Source: Clavulina sp. PMI_390 (Eukaryota; Basidiomycota; Agaricomycetes; Cantharellales; Hydnaceae). From it: a stretch of 64,000 nucleotides of DNA. Below the pieces are notes generated by a model that worked only from the letters and a program-made list of their open reading frames with translations, was not told the origin of the DNA and searched no databases. Made by a program: the position numbers and the translations under genes. Where the stretch lies: positions 1,139,282-1,203,281 of the forward strand of contig WIDE01000001.1 in the NCBI GenBank assembly GCA_015039315.1, in the 5' to 3' direction. Numbering within the stretch: the stretch's first letter is position 1; each line of letters starts with the position of its first letter. Below, in pieces: positions 22,040-32,992 of the stretch.

Positions 22040-23706
22040 GTTAGCTCGCTGTTTGGCTTCCCAACTTTTACGCGCTACCGCACTCCACAGATGTGTTGCG
22101 TGTATCTCGTTGTACCCAACTTGACGGTCCATCTCTCTCTATGGAATTCATAAGTGATTGCTTGAAGATTTTGTAGACCATTGGTGCCAATATAGCTACC
22201 CCTTTGAGCCACACGATCATCCAATCAGTTCACGGGTGAGCCGCTTGACTTTACTCTCAACATTGCGGAATAGTGGATCCGTCGGGGCAACCAGAGAAGT
22301 TTCTCAAATTCGAGGCGAGATTCACGGTGTCCGATTATGAAAATCGGCGTCGTCGTGGAGCACGATTGAATTGCGAGAAGTCTTACTTAAGTTTATTCCC
22401 TGGATTGGTCCACGGCGAATGCGACGACTCTTTCACGGCCCGTATATCCTTTCATACCCGACTCTATCAGAAGAATAAACTCGCTTCTCAACCTAGACGA
22501 CTCCATGCAAGGTAAGGAAGATATCTGTTGTGAAGTGATTGTTTATAACGGGAGTCAATCCCCTCGGACCAAACACACACCTGTTTGCAAGATCTCCCAG
22601 TGCCTCGGCCCTCGAACTTCTGATGGAATTGTTATCCCTGTACATGTGAGAGATTCAAGAAAGGTTCACGGCGGACTGCGCTGATAGGCTTATCAGCTGG
22701 CCGTCTTCTTATAAACCGGGTTCTTCACCAACAGCAAGGTGATGGCCAACCGTGGGTCCAAGCTGTGGTTGTTCTCCGTACCCGGTCACTGGAATAGCAC
22801 ACTTCCTGAGCTGTTGGGGGCGAATAGAATCCCATCATCCATATTCGGGACTCTTCGAACGACTCTCCTCGACCAGTAGCTATATAGCCTCGATAGATGT
22901 TTGGGCTAACTTCGGAATGTGTCAAAGCCTTGGGTTGACAGCCCATGACGAGACATCGCCCAGGACTTAAAGTTATGAGGAGCCCCTTCACTTGTAGCAA
23001 CAATAGCATGCTCATCAGATATTGCCGCAGTAAGCTCCTAAATATCGTGAACACAATTCTTGCGAGGCTGCCGATTTCGAACATTTTCTTACGTTTACAG
23101 CATTTGCACACTGTCGATAAGCTCCCAGCCCCCGCGCATACATACCACGCCAATACCTGCCGCCCACATGGACGTAACCTGTCAAGGAATTTACCTTTTC
23201 AACTGGATCGCAACGCATCGCTGAACGGGCCAGTGCTATCCTATCGGGAGTTTTGCACAATGTAGCTCATCAAGGTTTATCAAATATCTCGTTTTTTTCC
23301 GGTCGTCTTGGCTCTCACATTTCCGATGATTTGTCCGCTCCGCCAACAACATCGGTAAATTGCCAGCTCAACGATTCTCTTGGCACCACGACAAGGTGTG
23401 GATCAAATATTGATATCTGAATTGCACAGCCAAGAAAGTGATTGGCCAGCCTCCAATCAGCCTAGGATTCTTGCATTCTAATCCTGGATCGTAGTCACGC
23501 TCATGCACCAGCGTGTCTGAGTCCGCAACCTGGTTCCACAGCCGGAAGCAATTGCTCGCGGATACGCACCACCCACGGACCGCGGCTCGCGATACCGTGT
23601 CATCCGCCCCGCTCGATCCTAAGAATTTCCGATGAAGATGCTTTGCTTAAAGCTGGTCGTCAACAGACGTTTCTGAGCCTCCCAAACCCTTGCTATTTCT
23701 TCAGAT
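22040..23706. other. Intergenic between CBM1 array and GH5 pair
   Basis: About 1.7 kb with no convincing gene. Minus-strand frame 22725-23153 has no family motif. The last part, about 23350-23700, is repeated upstream of the second GH5 gene (about 26725-27090), for example GGTAAATTGCCAGCTCA and the GCTTAAAG/GTTTAAAG element near the start, so it is the duplicated GH5 promoter. Confidence 0.5.
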
Positions 23707-26137
23707 ATGAAGGCTGTTATTGCTGCAGCTGCAGTTTTAGGCGCCTCGGTCGCGAACGCCGTCGCCATCTATGGACAATGTAATTTGAACGCTCCTGCTC
23801 CCTATTGATATGATGCTTATTTATTTGATTCTATCAGGCGGAGGCATTGGCTATACAGGCTCGACGACCTGCGACTCGGGACTTGTATGCGAAGTGATCA
23901 ATCCCTACTACTTCCAATGTCGGTCTTCATCCACCCTGGGCCCACCAATTATGTGACCGAGTAGATGACAATTGTCCCCTCAGGTTTGACTTATACTGCG
24001 GGTGTCACTACGACCGGGGCCGGGACTGGCGCTGCATCCACAAGCACGGCGACCAAGACGTCTACTGCCACATCGACCAAGACGTCTACCACCACATCGA
24101 CCTCTTCGTCTTCCACTGGTCTCACCTGCTCTGGCACAAAGACCAAGTTCAAGTACTTTGGTGTTAGTGAAAGCTGCGCGGAATGGGGAACCAATGTCAG
24201 TCCCATGGAAGAGTGCTAACACCTTTTCTTTCTGCTTGTTAACATCAATGCTCTGCCTCTAGATTCCCGGCACGCTTGGAGTTGACTACACCTGGCCGTA
24301 TGTAACGTTAACTCTCTTATCAGATGCTATACCCAGGAACTTAGTTGCTGTCTTCCATGGATAGATCTCCGAGCAGCGTTGACTTCTTCGTGGCAAAAGG
24401 GTTCGTTATAGTTCGTTCTCACTCGCCCAAACTTTCACCCTAACACGATTGTGCTTTGATTGTCCAGGATGACAAGGTAACCACTTGGCCCGTCCTTTGA
24501 TGAAAGCACAATGTCTTGACTGTATTGTTTCTCTAGCTTCCGTATACCGTTCATGGTCGAGCGACTGGCGCCCCTCGCAACCGGTTTGACAGGCGCGTTC
24601 GACTCCACTTATCTTTCAGGGCTGACCACCGTAAGTTCCTCTCTTTTTTACTCATCAAATCGGTCTTCACCCTTTAGTGAAGTTTCGGTACTAATTGTAA
24701 CATCTATAAGATTGTGAACTACATCACTAACACCAAGGGGGGCTATGCCATCATCGATCGTGAGTAGCGATTCAGCCCATACGTTTCGATAAGATTTATT
24801 GACATTCCCACATAGCCCACAATTATATGTAAGCCCTAAAATGCCCTGAATTGTGGAAGGAGCTATGGGAAGCTCATCTACTCTCCTCTCAAGGCGGTAC
24901 AACAACGCCATCATTACCAGCACCTCTGACTTCCAGACATGTGAGTAGCCTTGCGCACAGACTGCTCAACCGTCGTCCCAAGACTAAAATTCCTATCGAA
25001 GTCTGGAAGAACCTTGCCACTCAATTTGTACGCATATAGACTTTGTGCGATAAATGGCTGAACTGACCAGGAAACTCTTCGCGGTGGTAGAAATCCAACA
25101 CCAAGGTCATCTTTGACGTGATGAACGAGCCGAATGGGATCGATGCCACAACCGTCGCCGCCCTTGTGAGTGCAGTCCCCTGGTCAACAGACATTACTCG
25201 AACGATGAGCTGAGCTCGGTTATCACAAAGAACCAAGCTGCTATCAATGGAATCCGCGCCGCTGGAGCTACCTCGCAGCTCATCCTGGTTGAAGGTAAGA
25301 GATAATGCCATCAAGCTTGCGATTTCTCATTATTTTTTTCGATGGCTCTCAGGGACCCAGTGGACTGGTGCTTGGACTTGGACCTCATCTGGAAACGCTG
25401 CTGCCGTGAGTTCATAATATCCCAACTCATCATCGACTCAGCCCTAATCTGGATTCATCGCAGTTCACCAGCTTGACTGACCCTAATAACAACTTCGCCT
25501 TTGGTGAGTGAGCCCGAATCATCTTGCCATGAGATGATAAGGCTGACACCCAACTACATTGAAAAAATCAATCTAGAAATGCATCAATACCTTGATTCCG
25601 ACGGCTCTGGAGCCGATCCCTCCTGCGTTTCCACCACCATTGGTTCACAGCGCCTGGCCGACGCCACTGCTTGGCTCAAGGCGCACAACTTCAAGGGATT
25701 CATTGGTGAGGTTGGAACAGGCAATTCAGGTCCGTCACTTCTACCTAGTTGGAATTCAGCATTGTTAACCAAGTGATGTCATGAACCAACCTCTTTTTTT
25801 TGTTAGCCACATGTATCGATGCTGTCTTTGATATGCTCTGCTACATGCAACAGCAAGGTGGAACCTGGATCGGCGCTCTCTGGTGGGCTGCTGGACCCTG
25901 GGTAAGTCACGTTATTGCACATGTGGTACTCTTGATCCTCACCGGGTCAATCATCTCAATTTATCTTGTTCAGTGGGGCCAAGTCACTCAGCTGTCCATC
26001 GAACGTGAGCACACACTCTATCGCTCCAAATGAATTGCGTGCTAACAATCAGTGTATTACCTTCTTGCTCTAACCCAGCGCCGTCTGGCCCTGCCGTAGC
26101 TGCGGTGCTGCCCCAAGCCCTCCTTCCTTTTGTCTGA
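23707..26137 (+). CDS. CBM1-GH5 endoglucanase, copy 1
   Basis: Nineteen exons by frame and splice consensus, summing to 1245 nt (414 residues). Order: signal peptide (exon 1, 23707-23779); CBM1 on exon 2 (23838-23918: C-G-G-I-G-Y-T-G, then N-P-Y-Y-F-Q-C); Thr/Ser linker with K-T-S-T repeats (exon 3); catalytic GH5 domain. Seen: [29 protein letters not shown] (acid/base Glu, exon 12, 25091-25165), [10 protein letters not shown] and F-I-G-E-V-G (nucleophile Glu, exon 16, 25577-25729), then W-W-A-A-G-P-W-W-G. This is the GH5_5-type secreted endo-beta-1,4-glucanase, which cuts inside cellulose chains while the CBM1 holds it to the fibre. Exons 6 (9 nt) and 9 (13 nt) are micro-exons. It forms a tandem pair with the next gene. 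Confidence 0.92.
24468..24476 (+). other. 9-nt micro-exon in GH5 copy 1
   Basis: GATGACAAG between a TCCAG acceptor and a GTAACC donor. It joins ...A-K-G to S-F-R-I-P-F by supplying the codons for G-M-T-S across both junctions. The same exon with one base changed is at 27839-27847 in copy 2. It is phase 2 on both sides, so skipping would drop three residues but keep the frame. Confidence 0.75.
24816..24828 (+). other. 13-nt micro-exon in GH5 copy 1
   Basis: CCCACAATTATAT between CATAG and GTAAGC. It encodes the D-P-H-N-Y-M junction, the conserved His-Asn block of GH5_5 endoglucanases. Copy 2 has the same 13 bases between TGTAG and GTAAGC. Confidence 0.75.
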
Positions 26138-27094
26138 TTTGGCTTCCAGATATGTTCCTTTTCTTGGTGCTCCGTTGTAGTCTGAAAGAAGCGGACCAGA
26201 CATCAAAACATCTTTGAATGACTCTGTATCCATTTTATCTTGATTTTATCTGATGACTCAATGGAAAGAATTATGCATTTTGTGACCTTTTGTGATGCTT
26301 TGCCAGTGACATTGTCGCAAAGACGTGGATCTCAAGGACAAATCGGAGATAGAGCTCGAAAATGAGACAAATAAACTAAAGGGAAAGACAGTGAAGAACC
26401 AGAAGGAAAATTGCACACCTGGTCACGCGTTACATACTCTCGCCCTCCATCACTGCTCACAACGTGCAAGAAGATGATTGCTTTTAAGCCTTTCCCATGG
26501 TAGCTTCCATACTCCAGTGGCGAAGTAGATTGTTTTAGGCTATTCCTCTGATTACGCCCACCAACTTCGCACCCGCGGTTCGACTAAGGTCGTCTTCGGA
26601 GGCTGCCTGGCAGAGTCGGATAGGCCGCACAAATTCTAGATGGAGGCGGATACCAACCGCGGTCTAGCCGCAGGAGCGCTATTTCGGAAGGCATCAGACT
26701 TTGCCCTCTCCAGCACTAACCTCGGTATTCGGTAAATTGCCAGCTCAGCAATCTCCTTGGCATCTTGACAATGAATTTGCACATCGAGTATTGAATATTG
26801 AACCACGCTTCGAACAAAACAGCTGGCTAGCACATAATTAGCGCTGAGATTCCCCTATGCTATTTTTGGATCGTCAGCACATTGATTCCAAGGCGGGTCG
26901 GGCCTTGAAAGTTTGCTCCACACTGGAAGCTATTGCCCATGCATGCCACTCACTGACCGTAGCCAATCATACCATGCTGACTATCCCGCTCGATCCAAAG
27001 AATTCCCGACATAAACGCTTCGTTTAAAGCCAGCGGTCAAAGGCGTCTCTGAGTCCTCCCAATCCCTTGCCTTCTCTCCAGTCTTATGACAAAC
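26138..27094. other. Intergenic with duplicated GH5 promoter
   Basis: 3' flank of GH5 copy 1, then a promoter region whose last 370 bases match the region upstream of copy 1 with many point changes. No gene was seen. Confidence 0.5.
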
Positions 27095-29501
27095 ATGAAG
27101 GCTGCCATTACTGCCGCCATTTTTGGCGCCGCAGTCGCTAACGCCGTAGCCATCTATGGGCAATGTGAGCTGAATACTATTATTACTACTACTTTTTTCG
27201 TGCGACACCCATTCACTTCGTTTTTCTCAGGCGGAGGTATCGGTTACACAGGCTCGACGACTTGCGATTCGGGTCTCGTCTGTGAAGTTATCAATCCCTA
27301 CTACTTCCAATGTTAGTACCCATCCATTCTAATCCTAAGCGACCCCATGAGCTAAATTGAGCACCAATATCTCACATAGGTCTGACTTACACCGCGGGCG
27401 TTACGACAACTGGAGCTGGAACCGGCGCTGCCACCACGAGCACGGCCACGAAGACGTCGACTGCTACATCGGCCTCTTCCTCTTCCACCGGCCTCACCTG
27501 CTCGGGAACAAAAACCAAGTTCAGTTACTTTGGCGTTAGTGAAAGTTGTGCGGAATGGGGAACGGCCGTCGGTATCATGCGCAAATGTTATTTCGGACTG
27601 TTATCCTCAGCTAATAACGACGCTCTACGTGCAGATTCCTGGTACTCTCGGAGTTGACTACACCTGGCCGTGCGTAACTTATCGCTGTATCTGACACGAT
27701 GCGGACAATCTCACGCGCTTTCCATGAAATATAGATCTCCAAGCAGTGTTGACTTCTTCGTGGCAAAAGGGTCCGTCGTGGTCCACTTTCGTCAGTTCAA
27801 ACTCCTGCAACTGACATGATCTTGCTTTTATTATTTAGGATGACCAGGTAAATCGTGGATTCATTCTTCGGTGGGAAGGCAAACTTCTCAGCTGAACCAT
27901 CTTCCAGCTTCCGCATCCCGTTTATGATTGAACGACTGGCACCTCTCGCCACAGGACTGACAGGCGCGTTTGACGCTACGTATCTTTCGGGACTGACCAC
28001 CGTGAGTATCACTCTTATTGCTTGAAAAGAGACTGGTAGCCTTTTTTGGTGGATTCGCTAAACTAACCGTAGCATAAATAAGATCGTGAACTATATCACC
28101 ACCACCAAGGGAGGTTATGCAATTATCGATCGTGAGTCACTGTTTCAGTCCACCAGCTTCAAGTCAATCCAACTGTTGTTTCCGTGTAGCCCACAATTAT
28201 ATGTAAGCCTTGACTGCTCTGCGGTGTTGAAGACTAATTTCCATCTCATCCCTCACTCGTCCAGGCGATACAACAACGTCATCATTACTAGCACCTCTGA
28301 CTTCCAAACATGTGAGCAAACGTACTCAAAATCATTAATTCGGTCCCGTAATCTGACACCTCTATTGTAGTCTGGAAAAACCTTGCCACTCAATTCGTAC
28401 GCATAGCGGCACCATCGAACGAATGCAAGGACTGATCAAGAGCGTTCTTCATGGTGACAGAAATCCAACACTAAAGTCATCTTCGACGTGATGAATGAAC
28501 CGAACGGGATTGATGCTACAACCGTTGCCGCCCTTGTGAGTACAGAGACTCATGATAACAGACCTCGCTCAATCGAAGAGCTGACGGGCCCGGCTATTAC
28601 AAAGAACCAAGCCGCTATCAACGGTATTCGTGCGGCTGGAGCTACGTCACAACTCATTCTGGTTGAAGGTAAGAAATACTTTTACGAAAACTTGCCGATT
28701 TTCACAACTCTATTTCATGGCTTGTAGGAACTCAATGGACGGGTGCTTGGACTTGGACGTCATCCGGGAATGCTGCGGCTGTGAGTTCATAGCATTGATA
28801 TTGGCTGTTAATTCGGCCCTTAACTGGCTTTATCGCAGTTTACCAGCCTTACTGATCCCAATAACAATTTCGCTTTCGGTGAGTGGGCCCGAATCGTGAT
28901 ACTGTGGGATCATAATTGCCCAATTGGCAAAACTGCCCTGGAAATCTAGAGATGCATCAATACCTCGACTCAGACGGCTCTGGATCGGATCCCTCCTGTG
29001 TTTCTACCACCATTGGCTCGGAGCGCCTGGCTGACGCTACTGCTTGGCTCAAGCAGTACAACTTCAAGGGATTCATAGGTGAAGTTGGAACCGGTAACTC
29101 AAGTGCGTCGCTTCTCTGGGGTTGGCGCCATTTACTGAATCAAAGAACTATGGGATCTCTTTCTCTATAGCTACCTGTATTGATGCTGTCTTCGATATGC
29201 TGTGCTACATGCAAGAGCAAGGTGGAACTTGGATTGGAGCCCTCTGGTGGGCTGCCGGACCCTGGGTAAGTCACATCAACGCGAACACCATGCTCGTAAT
29301 GCCAAGCAGATCATTCATCTAACATTTGTGTTCTGCAGTGGGGCCAACTGACCGAGCTGTCCATCGAACGTAAGCACGTATTCTGTCATCTCCCAAGCTC
29401 GTGCTAACAATTAGGATACTATTTCTCCTCGCTTCCTTCCAGCGCCATCTGGTGATGCCGTCGCTGCGGTGTTACCCCAAGCTCTCCTTCCTTTCGTCTA
29501 A
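27095..29501 (+). CDS. CBM1-GH5 endoglucanase, copy 2
   Basis: A tandem duplicate of the preceding gene with the same exon order, including the 9-nt (27839-27847) and 13-nt micro-exons. Exon 1 is 27095-27164, CBM1 exon 2 is 27231-27311, and the linker starts at 27380. The predicted length is about 405 residues. The linker is eight residues shorter, having lost one [11 protein letters not shown] repeat. Catalytic blocks are kept: F-D-V-M-N-E-P-N and [10 protein letters not shown]. It ends [10 protein letters not shown] like copy 1. The start at 27095 was chosen over an in-frame ATG nine bases earlier by comparison with copy 1. It has the same role, secreted endo-beta-1,4-glucanase. Introns have diverged far more than exons, so selection keeps both copies working. 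Confidence 0.91.
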
Positions 29502-29915
29502 TATAGTCTTCCAGAAATTTCCCTTACCTTCGTGCTCCATTGCGGTCCAAAAGGGGATCATGTATCAAGCTATCTTTGAAATACTCTGTATCCCCTTATT
29601 TGATGACGAAGTGGAAACAAGTGTGCATTATGTGACCTGTTATGGTGCTGCTGTACTAGTGGATTCGTCACAAAGACCTGGACCCCCAAAATGACAAAAC
29701 GGAAGGAGAGAAAGGTATAAAATAACGACGAGTGCCCTAAAGAAAAAATGGATAGGACAAAAATCATATACGAGTGATGGCCGATGCTGCGGCTGACAAG
29801 CGATCTAATCGTGTATTCGCTCGTAGAGTGTTAAGGAATCGCTAGATTTACCGTGGCGTATTGGACGTGTTATATGCTAGAAAACGACCTTATCGGGGAT
29901 ATTGATCGGATATTA
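29502..29915. other. Intergenic, convergent ends
   Basis: Between the 3' ends of GH5 copy 2 (plus) and the K+ channel gene (minus). No gene was seen. Confidence 0.5.
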
Positions 29916-32802
29916 TTAACACTCTGGCTTGAGTGAGGCGGATTCTGAAAGAATGGAGGCGGATCGATCCGAAACGTCAGCACTGGGGGCAACGTTTACG
30001 ACGCCAGGAGTAGTGGTGTTGCCCTGCATAAGTTCCTGTTGGAAGAGGCGAAGCTTCTGAAGCTGATCTAGAGACGCAAATAGAATGTGTCAACTGGGCC
30101 ACTAAGATTAAAGCAAACTGGGACCGCGCACAGTTTGTGTGATTCAGCAACATTTTCTGGGTAACTTGTGAGATAGTGCCCAAACTTACACCGTCGAACG
30201 GAACGGAATCTGGCATACCTCGATCACTTCATCCGCATCCTCATTCAGTAAATTCCTTTCTTGACTCTGATCTCTGAAGGACGTGACCCCTGTGTTGCTC
30301 GTTCCAGGTTTAATACCGCGTTCGATCTCGTCGCTCTCTTGAAGGATCATCACCAGATCTGTCCTCGCGCTTTCCAGGTCACCGTTCAATATCAACTGCA
30401 AATATCGCTCGCACTCGATAAGGAGCTCGAGCACGTGCTGCTGCGTTGTTGGCGCGCTCAGTGTAACATGGCGTTGTGTAGCACTCGAAAGGGTCAACGG
30501 ATTGACATGGAGACGGCTAGCAGCGGCTGCACCGGAACTGATTGAACGGGAGAATGGTATGGGGATGGTGATGCACGAGGTAGTGGAGGTTAATGGAATA
30601 CTTTGTGTGCGGGATTGTGTTTGCAAGGGAGAAGTAGGGGACAAAGGTAGGCGAGCAAGTAAAGTGGCATGACTCGCTGCGAGTGAAATCGGATTGGAGG
30701 CAAGGCAGGGCGGTATGGTATGGTTAGCGCACGAAAGCTCTTCTTGCGAGTCAAGGGGGAATTTCTCGTGCTCGGGTACGATGCCAAGGATGGGCGTTGG
30801 TGCCTCAACCACAAGACAAGGAGTAATGGAGAGATGACCAGCGTCTACAGCATGTTCAGGGTCCCGGTGGAGGTCATGATAGTGAGCCAGCTCCTTTTCC
30901 CGCCGAGCGCGGCTCAGCTTAGCGACCCGAGAACGTAGAGAGTCGGCTAGGACATTGGTGCGCCATATTAGTTGTTTTCCTCGTACTCATCAGTGGGTGA
31001 CCGCGTACCAAAAGTGACAGTCCATATCTCAGCAACCACTGTGAAGGGAGTACTCAGCCTATACGGGCCACAATTGACATCTTGCTAGCACGGATTGTCG
31101 CTTACGAGTGAATAACATAGTGAGTATAACAATGCCAGCAACCCCCCACCCAATATAGAAAGCGCGTCCGCCGGCGGTCTAGGGATGTGCGGAAAGTAAG
31201 GGAAATCTGTCGTTAGAGGTATTGGGGAAGTTAGCCAACAGACCTTTGGCGAGTAATCTCCGTAACCAATGACCTATGCATGGAAAAGCTCTGGATTCAT
31301 CAAAGAATGGTAAAGTGAGAGGACATGGCCCACTGTATATGTCATGAACGTGAAGTAGAACCTGAAAAAACGTTTCTCAGGGGGTTATCTCCTCGGATGA
31401 AGACTGAGCTCACGAGATCAAGAAACCCCATCCCTCAAGCTGCATATAGATCAAAGTCCCGACCTTCGATTTGGAGATAAGTGATTTTGTTTTTTGATGG
31501 GGGAAAAGATTAACTGCTCACAATCCAGAAGATAATGAACAGAACGAAGGTAATTGCCATCTAGTTGCACTTGGTGAGCCGCGAGCCATTCGGACAAGTA
31601 TTGCAGTTTCAATATCAGGACGATACAGACCTCTTTGTAGTAAGATTGTTTCTCTTCTTGAAAGATATCATGGCGAAGGACCTCTTCGTATGTCGGATGC
31701 GGGGCATGGGGGTTCTGAAGCCTAACGTTCACTTGACGTTGCAGACGGTCAGCGGTACGGCGCCGGACGCGGGGTCGAATGCTAGTGAGAACAGTATCGT
31801 GAATGAGCGTGACAATAATAGCGATCTGGATGATGCCTAGTCATGATGTGCTCGATGAGTATGAAACAATGAGACACGACTACGGGGGTGACGAACCAAT
31901 CGGAAAGAATATGATAGTGAGAATTTTCGCGGAAAGATTGTGGGGTTCCACATCCCCATAGCCGACAGTTAGTGTTGACGAAAGAACGAAGTAGATGGCG
32001 TCAAGGAATCTTAAGTGCGAGCGTTTAAGCAACCGGGACAAGACGATAAACAGCATTAAGTATTGAGGAAAAGCAACTTACGACTCGTCAAGGACATATT
32101 TAAACATGAGACTCCCGCAAAGGAGATAAGCCATGAAGATGAACGACATCAATGACAGACTCCTTTGTTTGGGGGTGAGGAACCGAATCGGATCACTCTG
32201 CATGTTCCGCCAATCGACAAGGAGAGCCGCGCCACCCGCCAGACTGAACACCCCACTAGTCACGGTCAAGTAAAAAGCAGGGCTAAGTACTTCACCATCG
32301 TGCAAGCGATGAGAGTGCCATGCACCGAAGAGCGCGAGGCAAAGCACGTCAAGTACAACAGCGGAGGCGAGGGAGAGCATCGTGACAATGGTGGTGAAGG
32401 CCACATCTGCACCTGTGAGTCGCAGCACAAAGACTACTGCGGCAACGAGGTTGCATGCAAATGCCGCCGCTTCACCCGCGATGAGCAAGTATGGGTCGCG
32501 TTTGGTTGAGAAGTGATCGCCTGCATGGGCGCGCCACTGCGAGCGGATTGGGTGTAAGATTTCAATCACTTTGATCATTATGGCAGGCTCACATTCTCAG
32601 TCAGCCCTGGGACAGCAAAAACTACAGCAGCCCTGATAAATCGACTCAGTGTCAGTTGTCCGATCTACTCACGTCATGGGGCCACTCACGGGATAAACGC
32701 GGACGCCAAGACCTAAACGACGCGTGGAATGAGTACTGAGTGTGATTTACCAAAAAGCGACAGAGGACGTACGGCTCTCCATTGCGAATTGCGCGTAAAC
32801 AT
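29916..32802 (-). CDS. TOK1: TOK-type two-pore outward-rectifying K+ channel
   Basis: Many small exons on the minus strand. The first half has several hydrophobic spans (V-L-A-S-A-F-I-P, A-A-V-V-F-A-V-P-G-L-T-E-N, then exon 32546-32080). The first pore is F-V-L-S-S-T-L-T-V-G-Y-G-D (filter at about 31962-31979). After a cytosolic loop come M-A-I-T-F-V-L-F-I-I-F-W and L-E-G-W, then the second pore F-M-T-Y-T-V-I-G-Y-G-D-Y-S-P-K (31361-31334 joined to 31273-31244). A final span is G-R-A-F-Y-I-G-W-G. The long C-terminal tail is cytosolic, with a helical L-E-L-L-I-E-C-E-R-Y-L region. TOK channels are the fungal eight-span, two-pore family that sets plasma-membrane potential. The start at 32802 and the last junction (30186-30080) are uncertain. 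The second filter has Val where Thr is usual. Confidence 0.85.
31244..31273 (-). other. 30-nt exon carrying the second K+ selectivity filter
   Basis: Between an ATAG acceptor and a GTCTGT donor, phase 0 on both sides, coding V-I-G-Y-G-D-Y-S-P-K. The exon before it (31361-31334) is 28 nt and holds the pore helix. Skipping the 30-nt exon would remove the filter without a frameshift. Confidence 0.65.
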
Positions 32803-32992
32803 GAAGGCTGCTCTGACTGGTTCCAACTTGAACGCGAGTTCATACAAACATGACACGCATATTCTTCTCAGAAACGAAAATTTGGATAATATAGCACTAA
32901 GTGAGAAGGGGATATACGTAGAGCTATAACAAGAGTAAGCATAAAAAAGAGACGTTCTATACATGAAGTTTAAGGAGCACCATGGAGATTGG

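Noticed and set aside
22725..23153. 142-codon minus-strand frame
   Set aside because: No signal, domain or splice support, and odd composition; it lies in a stretch with no other sign of a gene.
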